A stretch of 64,000 bases of DNA. Source: Entonaema liquescens. Taxonomy: Eukaryota > Ascomycota > Sordariomycetes > Xylariales > Xylariaceae. A model generated the notes under the pieces. The model did not search any database. It had not been told where the DNA came from and saw only the letters and a list, made by a program, of their open reading frames with translations. Where the stretch lies: positions 1,116,001 through 1,180,000 of the forward strand of contig CADCSX010000001.1 in assembly GCA_902805475.1 (NCBI GenBank), in the 5' to 3' direction. Position 1 is the first letter of the stretch, and every line of letters starts with the position of its first letter. The position numbers were made by a program, and so were the translations under genes. Below, one piece after another: positions 1-10,948 of this stretch.

Positions 1-1414
1 GGCGAGCGAGCAAACCTGCTTGCTCAGGCTAGCGAGAATGACGCGACTAGGGGATTGGTAAATACCTACTCTACCCTAAACTCACAAACACCAATTCGAA
101 CGCCTATGGCTCCCCCACAGGAAGACCGGGTTGCCAATGAAATACGAAATATTCGGGCTCTTACAGAGAATCAGTCGGCATTATTAGGAGGAGAGAATAT
201 TGACCTTCAAGAGGGGGCTGGCTCGACAGGGTTCGAAAGTGCTACCCCTCGAAAGCAAGTAATGTCGACTCCTAACCCATTAGCTACGCCTTTACGCACT
301 GGCATAAATGATGTCGGTGCTACACCTCGAAGACCGGGCCAAACACCATTACGGACTCCCAGAGACAGCTTCGCGCTAAACGCTGGTGATGGGGATATGG
401 CCATGGTAGGAGGATCGACTAACGATGTGCGACTCCGAGAGCTATCAATGAAGCATCAGCTCAAGCAAAGCCTAGCTTCCTTGCCAAAGCCAAAAGAAAC
501 GGAATGGGAGTTGGAGATTCCTGAGGACCAACGAGAAGTTATGGTAGTGGATGAAACCGAAGAAGATGCTGCAGCGCGGGATCAACGAGAGCGAGCTATC
601 AGGGAGGCTCAGGAGCAACTAGAGAGGAAGAGGCGGACCCAGGTAATGCAAAGAGAGTTGCCACGGCCAGAATCTGTCAATTTCGAAGCCCTGATCCAAC
701 AAGCATCCTCGGTCTCTGACCCTATCGAGGCACAAATCGCCAAGGAGGCTGCCTTGCTTATCGCAAACGATGCCGTGAAATTCCCAGTACGGAGTTCTAA
801 ATCCAGCACTGGCCCTACTCGAATACAGCAGATCGATGACGCTTCTCTGGCTGAGGCACGATTAAAGATCCTTATGGAGGTCAACAATAAGCCTAAACCT
901 GAGGAAATACAGGCTACTTGGGAGCGAGAGGGTAGCAACGCTCTTCTTCTTGGACTGGGTTGTTACGAAGATGATGACGATGAAGAACAAGTGGCGGCAA
1001 TGAAGGCAGCTTTCGATGTGAGTAGTCCAACGTGATTCCAAATTAGCCCCTCTTTAGTGACATTTACTAACAATTTTTATACAGGCGGTACAAGATTCTA
1101 CGATGGAAACGGTAGAGAAGTGCGCAAAGCTTGAGAAAAAGTTAACACTCCATCTAGGAGGTTATCAGCAGCGAGCTAAGACGCTCCGCGCAAAGATGGG
1201 CGAGGCATATGACGCCTTTGAGAAGGCGAACTTTGCTCTTAGCGCATTCAGAACTCTGGCTGTGTCGGAGGAGATTGCTGCCAGGAGTCGGCTGGAGGCT
1301 TTAAGAGAGGAAGTCGGCTATGTCAGCCGCAGGGAGCGCGAAGCGCAAGAAGCGTATCGCCAGACCAAGGAGGAGCTCGATGCCTTGACGGATGGCGTCA
1401 ATGGTTATCATTAA
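1..1414 (+). CDS. CEF1: Pre-mRNA-splicing factor Cef1/Cdc5, C-terminal part (5' partial)
   Basis: The frame is open from base 1, so the gene begins outside the window and its N-terminal Myb repeats are not seen. Exons are <1-1017 and 1085-1414. The 67-nt intron (1018-1084) has a GTGAGT donor, a CTAAC branch site near 1067 and ends in ACAG. The 448 visible residues contain the Cdc5 middle region, with Thr-Pro dipeptides (RTPMAPP, PNPLATPLRT, TPLRTPRDS), then the conserved ELEIPEDQRE and RELPRPESVN segments. Exon 2 encodes a long charged coiled coil (CAKLEKKLTLHLGGYQQRAK onward). Cdc5/Cef1 is a core subunit of the Prp19 (NineTeen) complex in the activated spliceosome, in the nucleus. Identification rests on these segments and the TP-rich layout; I am confident of the family. 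Confidence 0.9.
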
Positions 1415-1839
1415 TTTCACCATGGGGAACAGAGCGGCTTCGGACGCATAGATTGTACATTATTAACGCCTAGCTGCGTATTGATATTACTACTGACTGC
1501 GGGATAGCAGAAGCGTCTAGGGAAAAGGGTCCCGTTAGATGGCACGGCTTTTATTTAGCATAGGATACCTAAACTGACTATTCTAACTCAGATAAAAATA
1601 ACATATGCTAATGACGGAGATTAGAAACGCTGTGCAAATGAATTAGTGCGTTCATACATGAGACTGTGCCATGCCATGCCATGCCATGCCATGCCATGCT
1701 ATTTATCACTTTCCTACTCTTTATTTCTTTTTCCCAATTGTTGTATTCGTCGACGTAGTAGAAGTCCGACGATATCGTTCACTTATACTTACTTGCCTGG
1801 GTAGGTACCCAGGTAGTCTCTCCTAGATTATCAATGTCC
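1415..1839. repeat. Intergenic region with a TGCCA pentanucleotide repeat
   Basis: There is no coding potential between the stop of CEF1 and the 3' end of the transporter gene. A perfect pentanucleotide microsatellite, (TGCCA) about 6.5 copies, lies at 1667-1699. A small palindrome (CCTGGGTAGGTACCCAGG) lies at about 1796-1813. The genes on both sides converge here, so the region holds both 3' UTRs. Confidence 0.7.
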
Positions 1840-4472
1840 TTACCTCCTCCCGCCCAGCCTCGGTAGCTTGACAGGCAAAATCAACAAAGCGCTAACGGCA
1901 GCGAACCCAACAAGGAACAGGAAAGTCAACCGGATAGACGCCTCGTAGCTCGCGACGACCTGGTCGCGCACGGGGCCCGGGGCATCGCGGCAACGGCCTC
2001 GACGCTCCCGCGCACCTTCTCCATCAACGCGTCCTTCCAATCCCTACCCTCGCCCTCGGGCGGGACCACGAACGCATCGAGATACCGCAGCAGCGCGTTC
2101 TGGAGCACGAGGGAGGAAAACGCGACGCCGAGAACGCTGCCCAGGGCGCGCCAGAGGACGAGCGTAGACGTGACGACGGCTTGCTCGCGGTGCTCGGACG
2201 CCGCGAGGACGGCCAGGAACGTCCCGGGGAACTGGAACCCTTGCGCTGCGGAGCTGGGCATCAGACACAGCAGGTACGCCCAGTTGGGCCAGCCGCGCCG
2301 CATGTTGGCGAGCAGCGCGGTGCCGATGAGGTACAGCGATGTGCCGAGGGTTAGGGGCCACTTGAGCCGCCGCGTGTACGAGATCAGGAACCCGGTTAGC
2401 GTGCCGGTTGCGCTGGCCGTGGCGACGGGGACGACGAGGTATAGGCCTGAGGTGGTGGCGCTGGTGAGGAGGACGGCTTGGAAGAAGAGCGGGCTGCGAG
2501 GGGGGTTTTCTTGTTAGATGTTTTACACTTTTTTTACTTTCTATTTCTTCCCTCCTTTATATTCTTCTATTTGCTTTGGGTATATCCCCGTGCATTGTGT
2601 TCTGGATAGATACCACGAATTCCTTATGGTGTACGTTTCAGGCGTATACCGGATTAAAAGCACTAGGGATATGGAGAGTTCGAGGGATGGGAAGGGGTGG
2701 GACTTACGTGTTAAATAAGATAGCGTTAAGCAGGAAGGAGGCGATGAAGTTGGAGAAGATGACGTTGGCCCTCGGGGAGCGTTGTAGAAGGATTAGGGGC
2801 ATAATAGGCCGTTCGTGTTTCGACTCTACGTATAAACATGACGGAAAGCATACACAGAAGATGATTATCGAAGCAATGATAAATGGATGCGACCCTTTTT
2901 CTACGGTTAGTTTGATCTCACATGATAATATCCCCTTTTCCCTTGAGGGGGACAGCGTTGCTACTTACAAGGTAGTACATTGCCTCCTAGATTCTACGCA
3001 ACGACAGTTAGCAGATATGTCCAGAAGGAAAATAAATGATCGCAGATCATGACATACAATTCCCAAGATCAAAAACGTAGTAGACGTAGTTAGCAAGGCA
3101 GACCCCTTGAAATCGAACGTCTTCATGCCGTCTTTGAAAGTCTGGTGCCTATCTAGTAGACCGAGGTCGCCAGGGATGCCGTAAGACGCCACGAAGAAGC
3201 AGAGGATAATAGGAAAGACCTGGATGCCGAACTCCCAACGCCAACCGAGCCTATCTGCCATGAGTCCTCCCAAGGCGGCTCCCAGCGCTGAGGCCAGCCC
3301 GTAAACAACATTGACGTAACTCTGATACGCGCCTCGACGTCTTTCGTTCTAGTTAGTAATCTTTGCATCTATCTAACTATTCGAGACTTATAGAAATATG
3401 AAGGGGCACGTACTCGATAGGCACCAAATCACCAATAATAATATTCCCCATCCCCAGCACGCCTCCGGCGCCGAGGCCACACGCAGCCCGCGCGAGGATA
3501 AAGCTCGTCATGCTCTGCGCAAGAGCGCACCACAGCGTTGCGACCGCAAAGATGACGACCGCGGCCAGGTAAGGCGGTTTTCTACCGATCGTATCAGACA
3601 GCCGGCCAATGACGGGCTGGAAAGCCGTGCTCGTCAGAAGGAATGCAGTCGACAACCAACTAGCGCTATTCGAGCTGCGGAAGTAGCTCGTGATGACCGG
3701 GTGCGAGGACGCCATCTAGTATATTAAAGCACTCTGTATTAGCCAATCTGACCTTACCGTGTTCATTCACTTCGATTCTGTTTCGTCTCTTGAGAGAGTC
3801 GAAATAATAGAGTTGTTCCACTTACTGCTAGATGTTAGCGTCTACAAATAAATAATTTCGGCAATAATAACGTAGAATTCCCGTATACGTACCAATTGTC
3901 CCGTCAAAACACGCGATGAAGTGCGTTAGCATGATGCTCAGAAACACGATACTGAAACGCTTTGGGTCCGTGTCTATCAGGTACGCCGGTGCCCCGGGCT
4001 TAGCACGCTCGATATCAGCGGCCTCGAGGTCGGACTCGTCGTCACTGATGACATTCGACAGTGAGTCGTCGGCCAGCTGCTGGTTGTGGTTGTGGCCGCC
4101 GAGCAAGGGCCGCGGCGACAGCGACGTGTAGCTGCCTGTGATAGAGGTGCGGCGGCGGCGGCGCACCGTGCTCCTAGATCGGCGGCGGCCCCTACCCCTA
4201 AGCATGGCTGACTCGAAGGATTCGGGCGCGAGGCCCGACGCTCCCGAGGTAAAGCTACGCGCCACCAGCAGATCCGACTCATTCGGGTCAAGGTCGCTTT
4301 CGCTGCCCTCATCATCGTCGCCGTCGTTAGTGGTGCTTTTCCTATTGTTCCCGCGAGGGATCGCAATGGGACTTCGCTCTCTATCCCCTACGTTTCCCAA
4401 CAGAGCGGTTCGCTCAGTGACAGGCTCGGAGCCGTTTCCGTGCGGTCGAGCCTCGCCATTGTTGCTCATCAT
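1840..4472 (-). CDS. MFS transporter, DHA2/Fnx1-type (multidrug or vacuolar basic amino acid), apparent frameshift
   Basis: A 14-TM major facilitator proton antiporter of the DHA2 branch (S. pombe Fnx1, yeast Vba-like). Family members act in drug efflux or vacuolar amino acid uptake. Proposed exons, high to low: 4472-3893, 3827-3826, 3715-3414, 3340-3058, 2993-2969, 2894-2708, 2493-1840; about 677 aa. The start is the MMSNNGE methionine pair; an in-frame ATG at 4592 is possible. An acidic and Arg-rich cytosolic tail of about 170 residues contains a dileucine-like TERTALL signal. It is followed by TM1 (LTHFIACFDGTI), MASSHPVITSYF, motif A (GRLSDTIGRK) and the Gly-rich motif C segment (GLGAGGVLGMG). 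Joins give ERRGAYQSY, NLGGNVLPW and TPLFFQAV, all canonical. Two oddities: the first join only keeps frame with a 2-nt exon, and a single-base shift is needed near 1985 (MPRAP versus PGPVRDQVVASYEAS). The substrate cannot be predicted. Confidence 0.8.
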
Positions 4473-5653
4473 GAACGGCGAGAAGCTCGGGAGTAATTCC
4501 AGGTGAGTAATTCCAGGTGCCACGGACTGTTTCTTCGAAATTGAGTAAAGTTTGACCGCCTTGACCCACCGGGAGCAACTGGGATCTGGCAATTCCCGAC
4601 GCCGTTACAATATAGTAAGACCGTGCTCAGATATAAGTGATCTTAGTTATTAGTTGCCTTCGATACTAAAAAAAAGAAAAGAGAGCACTCTCAAAACAAT
4701 TAATATTCATATACTCTCACAAATCAAAGAGAGAGAGAATCATCACTTATATATAACTATAAGTTGATAGTTTCTAAGACAGAGAGGGAACAAGCGAGTC
4801 GGTGAAGGAAAAGAAAAGAAGAAAAAAGCCCATTACAGGTGGGAACTACATATGTAGATGGAGATTGAATATATGTATGTTATGAACACTGTATAGCGGG
4901 ATAGGAGCCCGTTATAACTACCAACCGTAGCTCATACGCGTTTCTACTATGTGCACAATGCACAACAAGGTGGACTCGTGTACGGTGGGTTTCCCAAGAA
5001 GCAGTCGATCGTTTCCGAAATATGCGGGGAACCGTCGAGGGCCCGATCCTCGGTCTCAAGCATGTCCCCAAACTTGACTACCCGCGTGACCATGATTCGG
5101 CCAGACCCCAAGGTGCAAGGTGTAGTAGTCTGAGCCTCAGCCGTACGGGACTTGCCTAAGTTAGATACTACGTAACCCGACATATAGTCAGCTAGTCTCG
5201 AGATATGTAAATGCTGCATAACGTACGACTATGCTTCGCGTCTTGATATCTCCTCAAGAGTTCGGAAACCGCCATACGTTATGTTCGACTTTAACATTCA
5301 ACCCGCCTTAACTCTAGTTACGTTTTTTTTTTCTTACGTCGCGAAAAAAAAAAAATAAGTTTGGTGCACATATTACAAGTTAAATTGCCTTTTCGTTAGA
5401 TATACCCGTTTCGGTAACATTCACGACACTAAGGCGGATTGCGTGCTCTGAGATGGAGCTTATCAAAGTGTAAAAAAAAAATATGAGTGATATCCATATC
5501 TAGCGCGTAATATTGTCTATCGTAAGAGCGTACCGATGCTGCTATTATTATGTGCAGCGGTCGTAATGATATTCCTTCCCATGGTAGTGCGAACGTATGC
5601 CTCTCCAAACTCCGGAATATCCATAGTCTATATTATCATGTTAGGGTATAATC
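4473..5653. other. Intergenic, no gene seen
   Basis: This holds the promoter and 5' UTR of the transporter gene and the 3' flank of the hexokinase gene. A 14-bp tandem duplication (GAGTAATTCCAGGT) lies at about 4491-4518, just upstream of the chosen start. GA-rich stretches occur at 4725-4800. A T-run/A-run pair around TTACGTCGCG lies at about 5322-5354. Short open frames here (for example 4947-5219 on the minus strand) have no recognisable content. Confidence 0.6.
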
Positions 5654-7424
5654 CTAGGCATCGACGTCCTTTGACTTCGCCTGAGAGGCACCACATAATA
5701 CACCTGCCCCGGTAATTCCACCGTCGTGACAAGGGCTCATGACAACCCTTACAGGAGCATCGTCGCCAAATTCAGCTTCAATTATCGAGTCGAGGAACGT
5801 TTGGCAGTCCGCCAAGTAATCCTGAAAATGGACGATGCACCCACCAGTGTATCCAACAATTAACTCTAGCTTGGGCTGTCGCTCTGCCTTGACAGTATGG
5901 TTGCCGGTCCCATCTTGGAGTGACTCTCGGATAGGAATATCTCCGGCGCAAGCAAGCAATCCAATGATAGCTGCTGCGATAATAGCAGCAGCCCTAACTT
6001 CAATAGCCTTAGCTATCCTATGTAAAACGTCCGCGATTTCTTCTGTCCACCGAAAAGGCGCCTTCGCAGTCGACTCCGGGAACTCTGACTCCAGTTTCTC
6101 CAATAGTATTGCCGCAACTGGAGGGCGAAAATGACTAAGAAACGTAGTTGTAAGGCCAAACCGGGTTAAAAGCCGTGGTGGCAAAGAGTCTGAAGGAATA
6201 TTTAGGTGGTTCTCGAGGTAATCTAGTAGCATTAGTCGCCCAAGCTCGCCCAAATATCTACCAGATGTCATGTATTCAAGGGGTTGAAACCCCGGCGCCT
6301 CGCCTTCGGAGTCAAGCTGAGTATCCCACCGACTGATTAAATCGAATTTTCGTAGAGCTGGTGCCGTTCCGTTAATACTCCATTCGGTATTCACGGCAAT
6401 TTTCATGTCATCGGTTGAGTCTTCATCTAGGACTTTGACTTTGCCGGGTTGCTTCTCTTTATGGAGAGTACTCCTCCTAAGGGGTATCGTCGCATTGCTA
6501 CCGGTGCCGCAAATAAGCCCCATTGCCGCTTTATGGGTTTCATCTTCTTTAGATTGGTATATGAAGGAGACCAACGTCGCAACTGAGTCGTTTAAGATAG
6601 CTGCAACTTTGATAGGGGGTAAGTCTGGAGTCTTAGATTTCTCGTACCCATTGACTAAATGAGTTCCAAGGTGTAGTCTAGAGGTGATAGCGAACCCTTT
6701 TCCCATTGCCATTAACGTTGCATCGGCTAAGGTCTCCTGTACCATTGGAAAACTGAACGTAACTCCCATGGGGAGTGCTTGATTGCGAGGTAGGTCAAAC
6801 TCTTTGCAGCCTTCTCGCACGACTTCTGAAATGCAAGCTCCGATCCATCTGAACAACGAATCGGCGTTCTCGTTCTTGAGTACGTCCGAGATTGGCCATG
6901 ATTTTTCGAGTAATCGACGGATGTTTGATAACGGCTCTCCGTTTGAGGTATCTACGTCGCCATTGGTACTATCGCCATTAACGGCCTTTTCATTCCCAAG
7001 AAGCTCAATAAAGCCAACCCTTAAATTAGTACCGCCGCTGTTGGTTATTAGTTAAAGCTATCTGGTTTAGATATATTATTTTTAATTAGATAGGTACATA
7101 CATATCGATTGCTAAGTATCTGTGTTATAAAATTAGCTTATTGGTCAAAGACAGGTGGAACTTCGAAAGTTGAAGTTTTCCGAACGCTTAATTATAGCAT
7201 TGGTGGGTAAATTATATGGTAACGTACCGTCCCTTTTCTCTACCTGCGGTGGGCCGTAATACTGACTCAGATATCGGTGTTGGGAGAAATTGATTTAACG
7301 AATTGGCAGATAGATCCTGAAATGTTCGGTAGAATTCATGTGATAACGCATGCGCCTTTGCCTCATCAATGGAAAGAGGACCGAGGAAGTCATGAACGTT
7401 AGACTTCATATTTGCGATCGGCAT
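5654..7424 (-). CDS. Hexokinase-family protein (probably the atypical HxkC/XprF-like clade)
   Basis: Exons, high to low: 7424-7228, 7119-7102 (18-nt microexon), 7037-5654; 532 aa. The splices restore GREKGR-YLAIDI-GGTNLRVGF, the hexokinase phosphate-1/ATP-binding loop. Both introns have GTACGT/GTATGT donors, CTAAT branches and CAG ends. Further motifs are the N-terminal LSANSLNQFLPTPI, TFSFP with a conserved KGF lysine, ILNDSVATLVS with the catalytic Asp, GLICGTGSNA, and FQPLEYMTSGRYLGE with conserved acidic residues. The C-terminal third is divergent (GYTGGCIVHFQDYL in place of the usual phosphate-binding region). In Aspergillus, HxkC and XprF are non-canonical hexokinases with regulatory rather than glycolytic roles. 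The sequence keeps the catalytic Asp, so activity is not excluded. It is certainly a hexokinase-fold protein; assignment to the atypical clade is inference. Confidence 0.88.
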
Positions 7425-9032
7425 GCCCTTGATTTAATATCTGGATTTGGTTGAATATAAAAAAAAAACGCGATTATGTTGATGGTTTAGGTGGTAGAGT
7501 AACTTCGTGATGACGTCGAGGTCATGTCTACGATAAGTCGTAAAAAAGGTAAGATGGATTAGTGGATTTTTAGTAGATCGTAAACAGAACACAGATTAAC
7601 TTGTTGTAATTGCCTTGAATATTTTATGAGCTACGAGAAGGAAAGGACGTATGCTTTAATAGAAAAATGTTTGAAGGGGAATTTGCGAAGATCGGCTTCA
7701 AATCGAGACTACCCTCTATATGGTACGAGTGATTGTATATATGTATGTTCGTTATGTTCGCAGGTAGTTTCAAGTGACCTTGATTCCAAGAGGGCAAGAG
7801 TCAGAACGAACTGCCGAATCAGCGGCTGTAGATTTCTAGAAACGTTACAGTTGCAGGGATGTTCATTGGGTACCGCGGTATGTTAGTGGGCTGTAATGGG
7901 CTGTAATGGACTACAGTGGGTAGGACATTTGAATGTATCGACCTTGTATCGACTTTATGCAGGTAAGGGACTGCGAAAATATGCGTGTAGCATGATAAAT
8001 TTAGATGGAAGCAATAATATCGAAACATCAGGCAATCGCTCCTAAGACATATCGGACAGATTGGATGGAATAGGTAAGTCAGTGGTAACGTTGAACGGCC
8101 TTATTCACCCTGACTCGATTCCGAATGGTGATGTGTGGATTAAAAAGGGTGAGAGTTCCTAGGTCTCATCAGGTCTCATGGTCCAGTCAGAATTCGTAAT
8201 TCCCAGATCTACTAGAAGCACCTAACCGGGATAAACATACCTAATGTATGTACCTACATGTAACTACCTAACAAACCTGCATACTTCATACGCTAGTACC
8301 TAGGGAAACCTACATACATCCATACATGTAGGGGACCTTGGAAGGTGGAAGGGACCTTAGGTATATGTAGGTAATAGCTAGGGTATGTACTTCGTACACT
8401 TCGTAATGTTCACGGCTGCTGCTAAATCTGCTAAGCCGCTACCTTAACCTGCTACATGTGCCTTGGCTGCTTGGTACTTAGAGGCTTGGTAGGCACGCTG
8501 CTGCAAGTGCTGCAATGGTGCGCTGCTACCGGAGGCTAGATTAACAGAGGTTAGGGCAGGTGGGTTTCATCAGCCACATCGATGGATGCGACCTGCGCCC
8601 CACGTTTCCAGATCTCTTAGGGCAGTTCTTGCGTGTAGCAGAACCAACAGTGGCCTGGCTTTGCCGACTCGGTCCAATTCCCAGCGGTAGCTCCAGTTAT
8701 CAGTTGTTTGCGCCCCCATGCATGCGTATGTGCTGGGCCACCCCGTTACATGAAGACCACGGCAGGAGGCTCTTCGGGAAACCCCCCCCTTAGATCACCT
8801 AATTCAATCGGTCCCGTGCCTAACGGTGGTCACGATTAACTTGCATTCCTTCCTAGAACCATCGTGACTTGATTTCGCCATTCGCCATCCAATAATAGCA
8901 ACTTCACTTTTTCAGTTTTATTGCTTCCAGTGCTTTTCTCATTTTTTTAATACGAGATGCATCGTTGAGCATTTTAGGAATCACGTTGTTTACTAGTCTT
9001 CAGAAGAAAATTAATAGAATCAACTAGATAAC
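7425..9032. other. Divergent intergenic region, no gene seen
   Basis: Shared upstream region of the hexokinase gene (-) and the GILT gene (+). A dense set of short TACCTA/TAGGTA and TACATA words fills about 8225-8400. A small tandem duplication (GGGCTGTAAT) lies at about 7888-7908. Short open frames at 7626-7886 and 8560-8793 show no domain, no signal and no splice-compatible continuation, so they are not called. Confidence 0.6.
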
Positions 9033-9878
9033 ATGGCTTCTGCCAAGATTGGTCTTCCGATAATGGAAGAGAAACCTCCCATGCGAAACCGCTGTCGACA
9101 TCAACGCCGACCGATCTTTGCCATCGCCCTCCTCGCCGCATCGTTCTACGCGCTTTACGTAGTGTTTTATAACCATGCCGTATCCGCATACGCTATCATG
9201 TTCGTTCCGGAGACCTCCCTACCGGAGTCATCGACGACAACATCCAGCATTCCTGTGTCAATAGATTCGGAGCTCGTCCCTTTGGAGGCGCACATAATGA
9301 GCAAATGTCCCGATGCTAGGGACTGTCTCAGAGACCTAGTGCTACCAGCCATGATGCGCGTAAATGAGAAGGTCAACTTCACATTATCCTACATTGGGAC
9401 GCCAACCGAAAATGACGGTGTCGACTGTAAACACGGCCCCACCGAGTGTATGGGCAATATCATCGAACTCTGCGCGTATCATCTATACCCAGACCCCAAG
9501 ATCTATCTCGGTTTTACCATGTGTTTAACAAAGGATTATAAAGTGATTCCGCAGCGGGAACTGGTTGAAGACTGCGCGCTAGAACACGCTATTGACTTCG
9601 AGAAATTGAATGACTGTGCCGCGAGAGATGACGGAGCTGTTGGTATGGCTATGCTGAGAGAAAGTGTTCAGAGGAGCGCTGGCGTATGTTCTACGTGGTA
9701 TTATTGGAAGTAATATTGGCTGACTGATAATTAGGCGGGTGTCACAAAGAGCTGCACGGTTCGGCTCAACAACGAAATATATTGTATCCGAGACGATGGG
9801 AAGTGGACCGACTGTACCAGCGGACCGGGTGTTAATGACCTTGTCATTGCGGTTGAGAAGCTTTACCAGAGTTCTTAA
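9033..9878 (+). CDS. GILT family thiol reductase, membrane-anchored or secreted
   Basis: Exons 9033-9683 and 9735-9878; 264 aa. The 51-nt intron (GTATGT...TTAG) joins QRSAG to AGVTKSCTVRL in phase 0. An N-terminal basic segment (RNRCRHQRRP) precedes one hydrophobic helix (about residues 30-48), so this is a signal anchor or signal peptide. The reductase domain starts at LEAHIMSKCPDARDC: the active-site cysteines are C-X5-C, where mammalian GILT has CXXC. The GILT signature C-x-HG-xx-EC-xx-N-x4-C is intact (CKHGPTECMGNIIELC), followed by further paired cysteines. GILT enzymes reduce protein disulfides in acidic compartments; the substrate of the fungal protein is unknown. Its last 35 coding bases overlap the end of the convergent DcpS gene. 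Confidence 0.88.
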
Positions 9879-10948
9879 GTGGCTCATAAATCTCAGTCCA
9901 GAGATCTGATGCCTCACCCAACGTGTAACCCAGCGAGATGCTATCCATTCCGACCTCTTCGTCTCCCGCCATCGACTCCAGTTGTTCGATGATAGCATCC
10001 AACCCGATCGCTTTCCCCACCGACTGAGTAGCAGTTGCCTCCAGCATGACATGTACGACGTGAACATGGAAATGGTAATAGGTTGGGTGGTAATGAACAA
10101 ATAATTTCAGCTGATCCGTATCGATCTGCGGATACGTCTTCACCGTGGCTTCGATCAACTTAGCTTTCATATGTCTCAGCCAAGATATGTGTTTTTTCTT
10201 CAGGTCTCTCAAGCTCCAGATATCTCGTCGTTCAACTATACCTAGGAGATGCAAAGCTTCGATGGTCTTGCGGTCCCAGTGGAGATTTGGTAGCATCAGG
10301 AACCCTTCATCCCCATCCCGACCCAGGGGCGTCCTGTAAATAACGTCTTCCATTTCTTTTTTCCCTTCGATGATGTTGAAGACCCAATTCAATCGACCCT
10401 CTTCTCGATTTATCTGCATAAATGGCCGCACCTTGTCACGATAAATCTCGGGCGTCTCTGTCACATAACGGTACCCTTGCTTGCTATATTTCTTAACATG
10501 CTTGTCCGTACTGGGACATATCAGGGATATTTTAAAGTCGGCAAATTTGTCGTTCTCATTTTCCTTCAGGATTGGTCCACCCGAAGCTAGGAACCACGAG
10601 TATATATCATTGTTACCTAGGTTCGTGATGCTGCGTAGATTAGCAGGCAAGACGGACAGGTACTCTTCCGCTTCGGGAAAAGGAGCACGCTCCAGTATGA
10701 GAATGGCGGGATCCGAGTCGACTCGTCCATACAACGTGATGTTTCGTCCTGCTTCCCCTTTTTACGCTGTTAGTTCTCGTATTTCATACCCTAATATATA
10801 GCTCTAGAGATTGCATGCATGCAGCATAGGTAGCGCTGTTGATAATAAGACTCCATTATAATCATGACACACCTTGATTTAGTACGCGCTCGAACTGGAA
10901 CTTGGGAATGAGCGCTTCAACGCGACGTTTGCTTTCTTCAGCCGCCAT
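9844..10948 (-). CDS. Scavenger mRNA-decapping enzyme DcpS (HIT pyrophosphatase)
   Basis: Exons 10948-10873 and 10748-9844; 326 aa, near the usual length. The 124-nt intron (10872-10749) has a GTGTGT donor and a CAG acceptor, and joins FERVLNQ to GRNITLYGRVD. The start is the MAAEESKRR methionine. The N-terminal half matches the swapped DcpS domain. The C-terminal HIT domain carries HPTYYHFHVHVVH, in which the histidine triad includes the nucleophile. DcpS hydrolyses residual cap structures (m7GpppN) left after 3'-to-5' exosomal decay, in cytosol and nucleus. The gene converges on the GILT gene, with coding sequences overlapping at 9844-9878, so each 3' UTR must run through the other's coding region. 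Confidence 0.93.

Noticed and set aside
2044..2361. Arg/Pro-rich frame on the minus strand and its + strand partner (2170-2517)
   Set aside because: Shadow frames of the GC-rich last exon of the transporter gene.
3977..4366. 129-codon minus-strand frame inside the transporter's first exon
   Set aside because: Alternative frame of a low-complexity, charged coding segment; the transporter frame continues into TM1 and is the real one.
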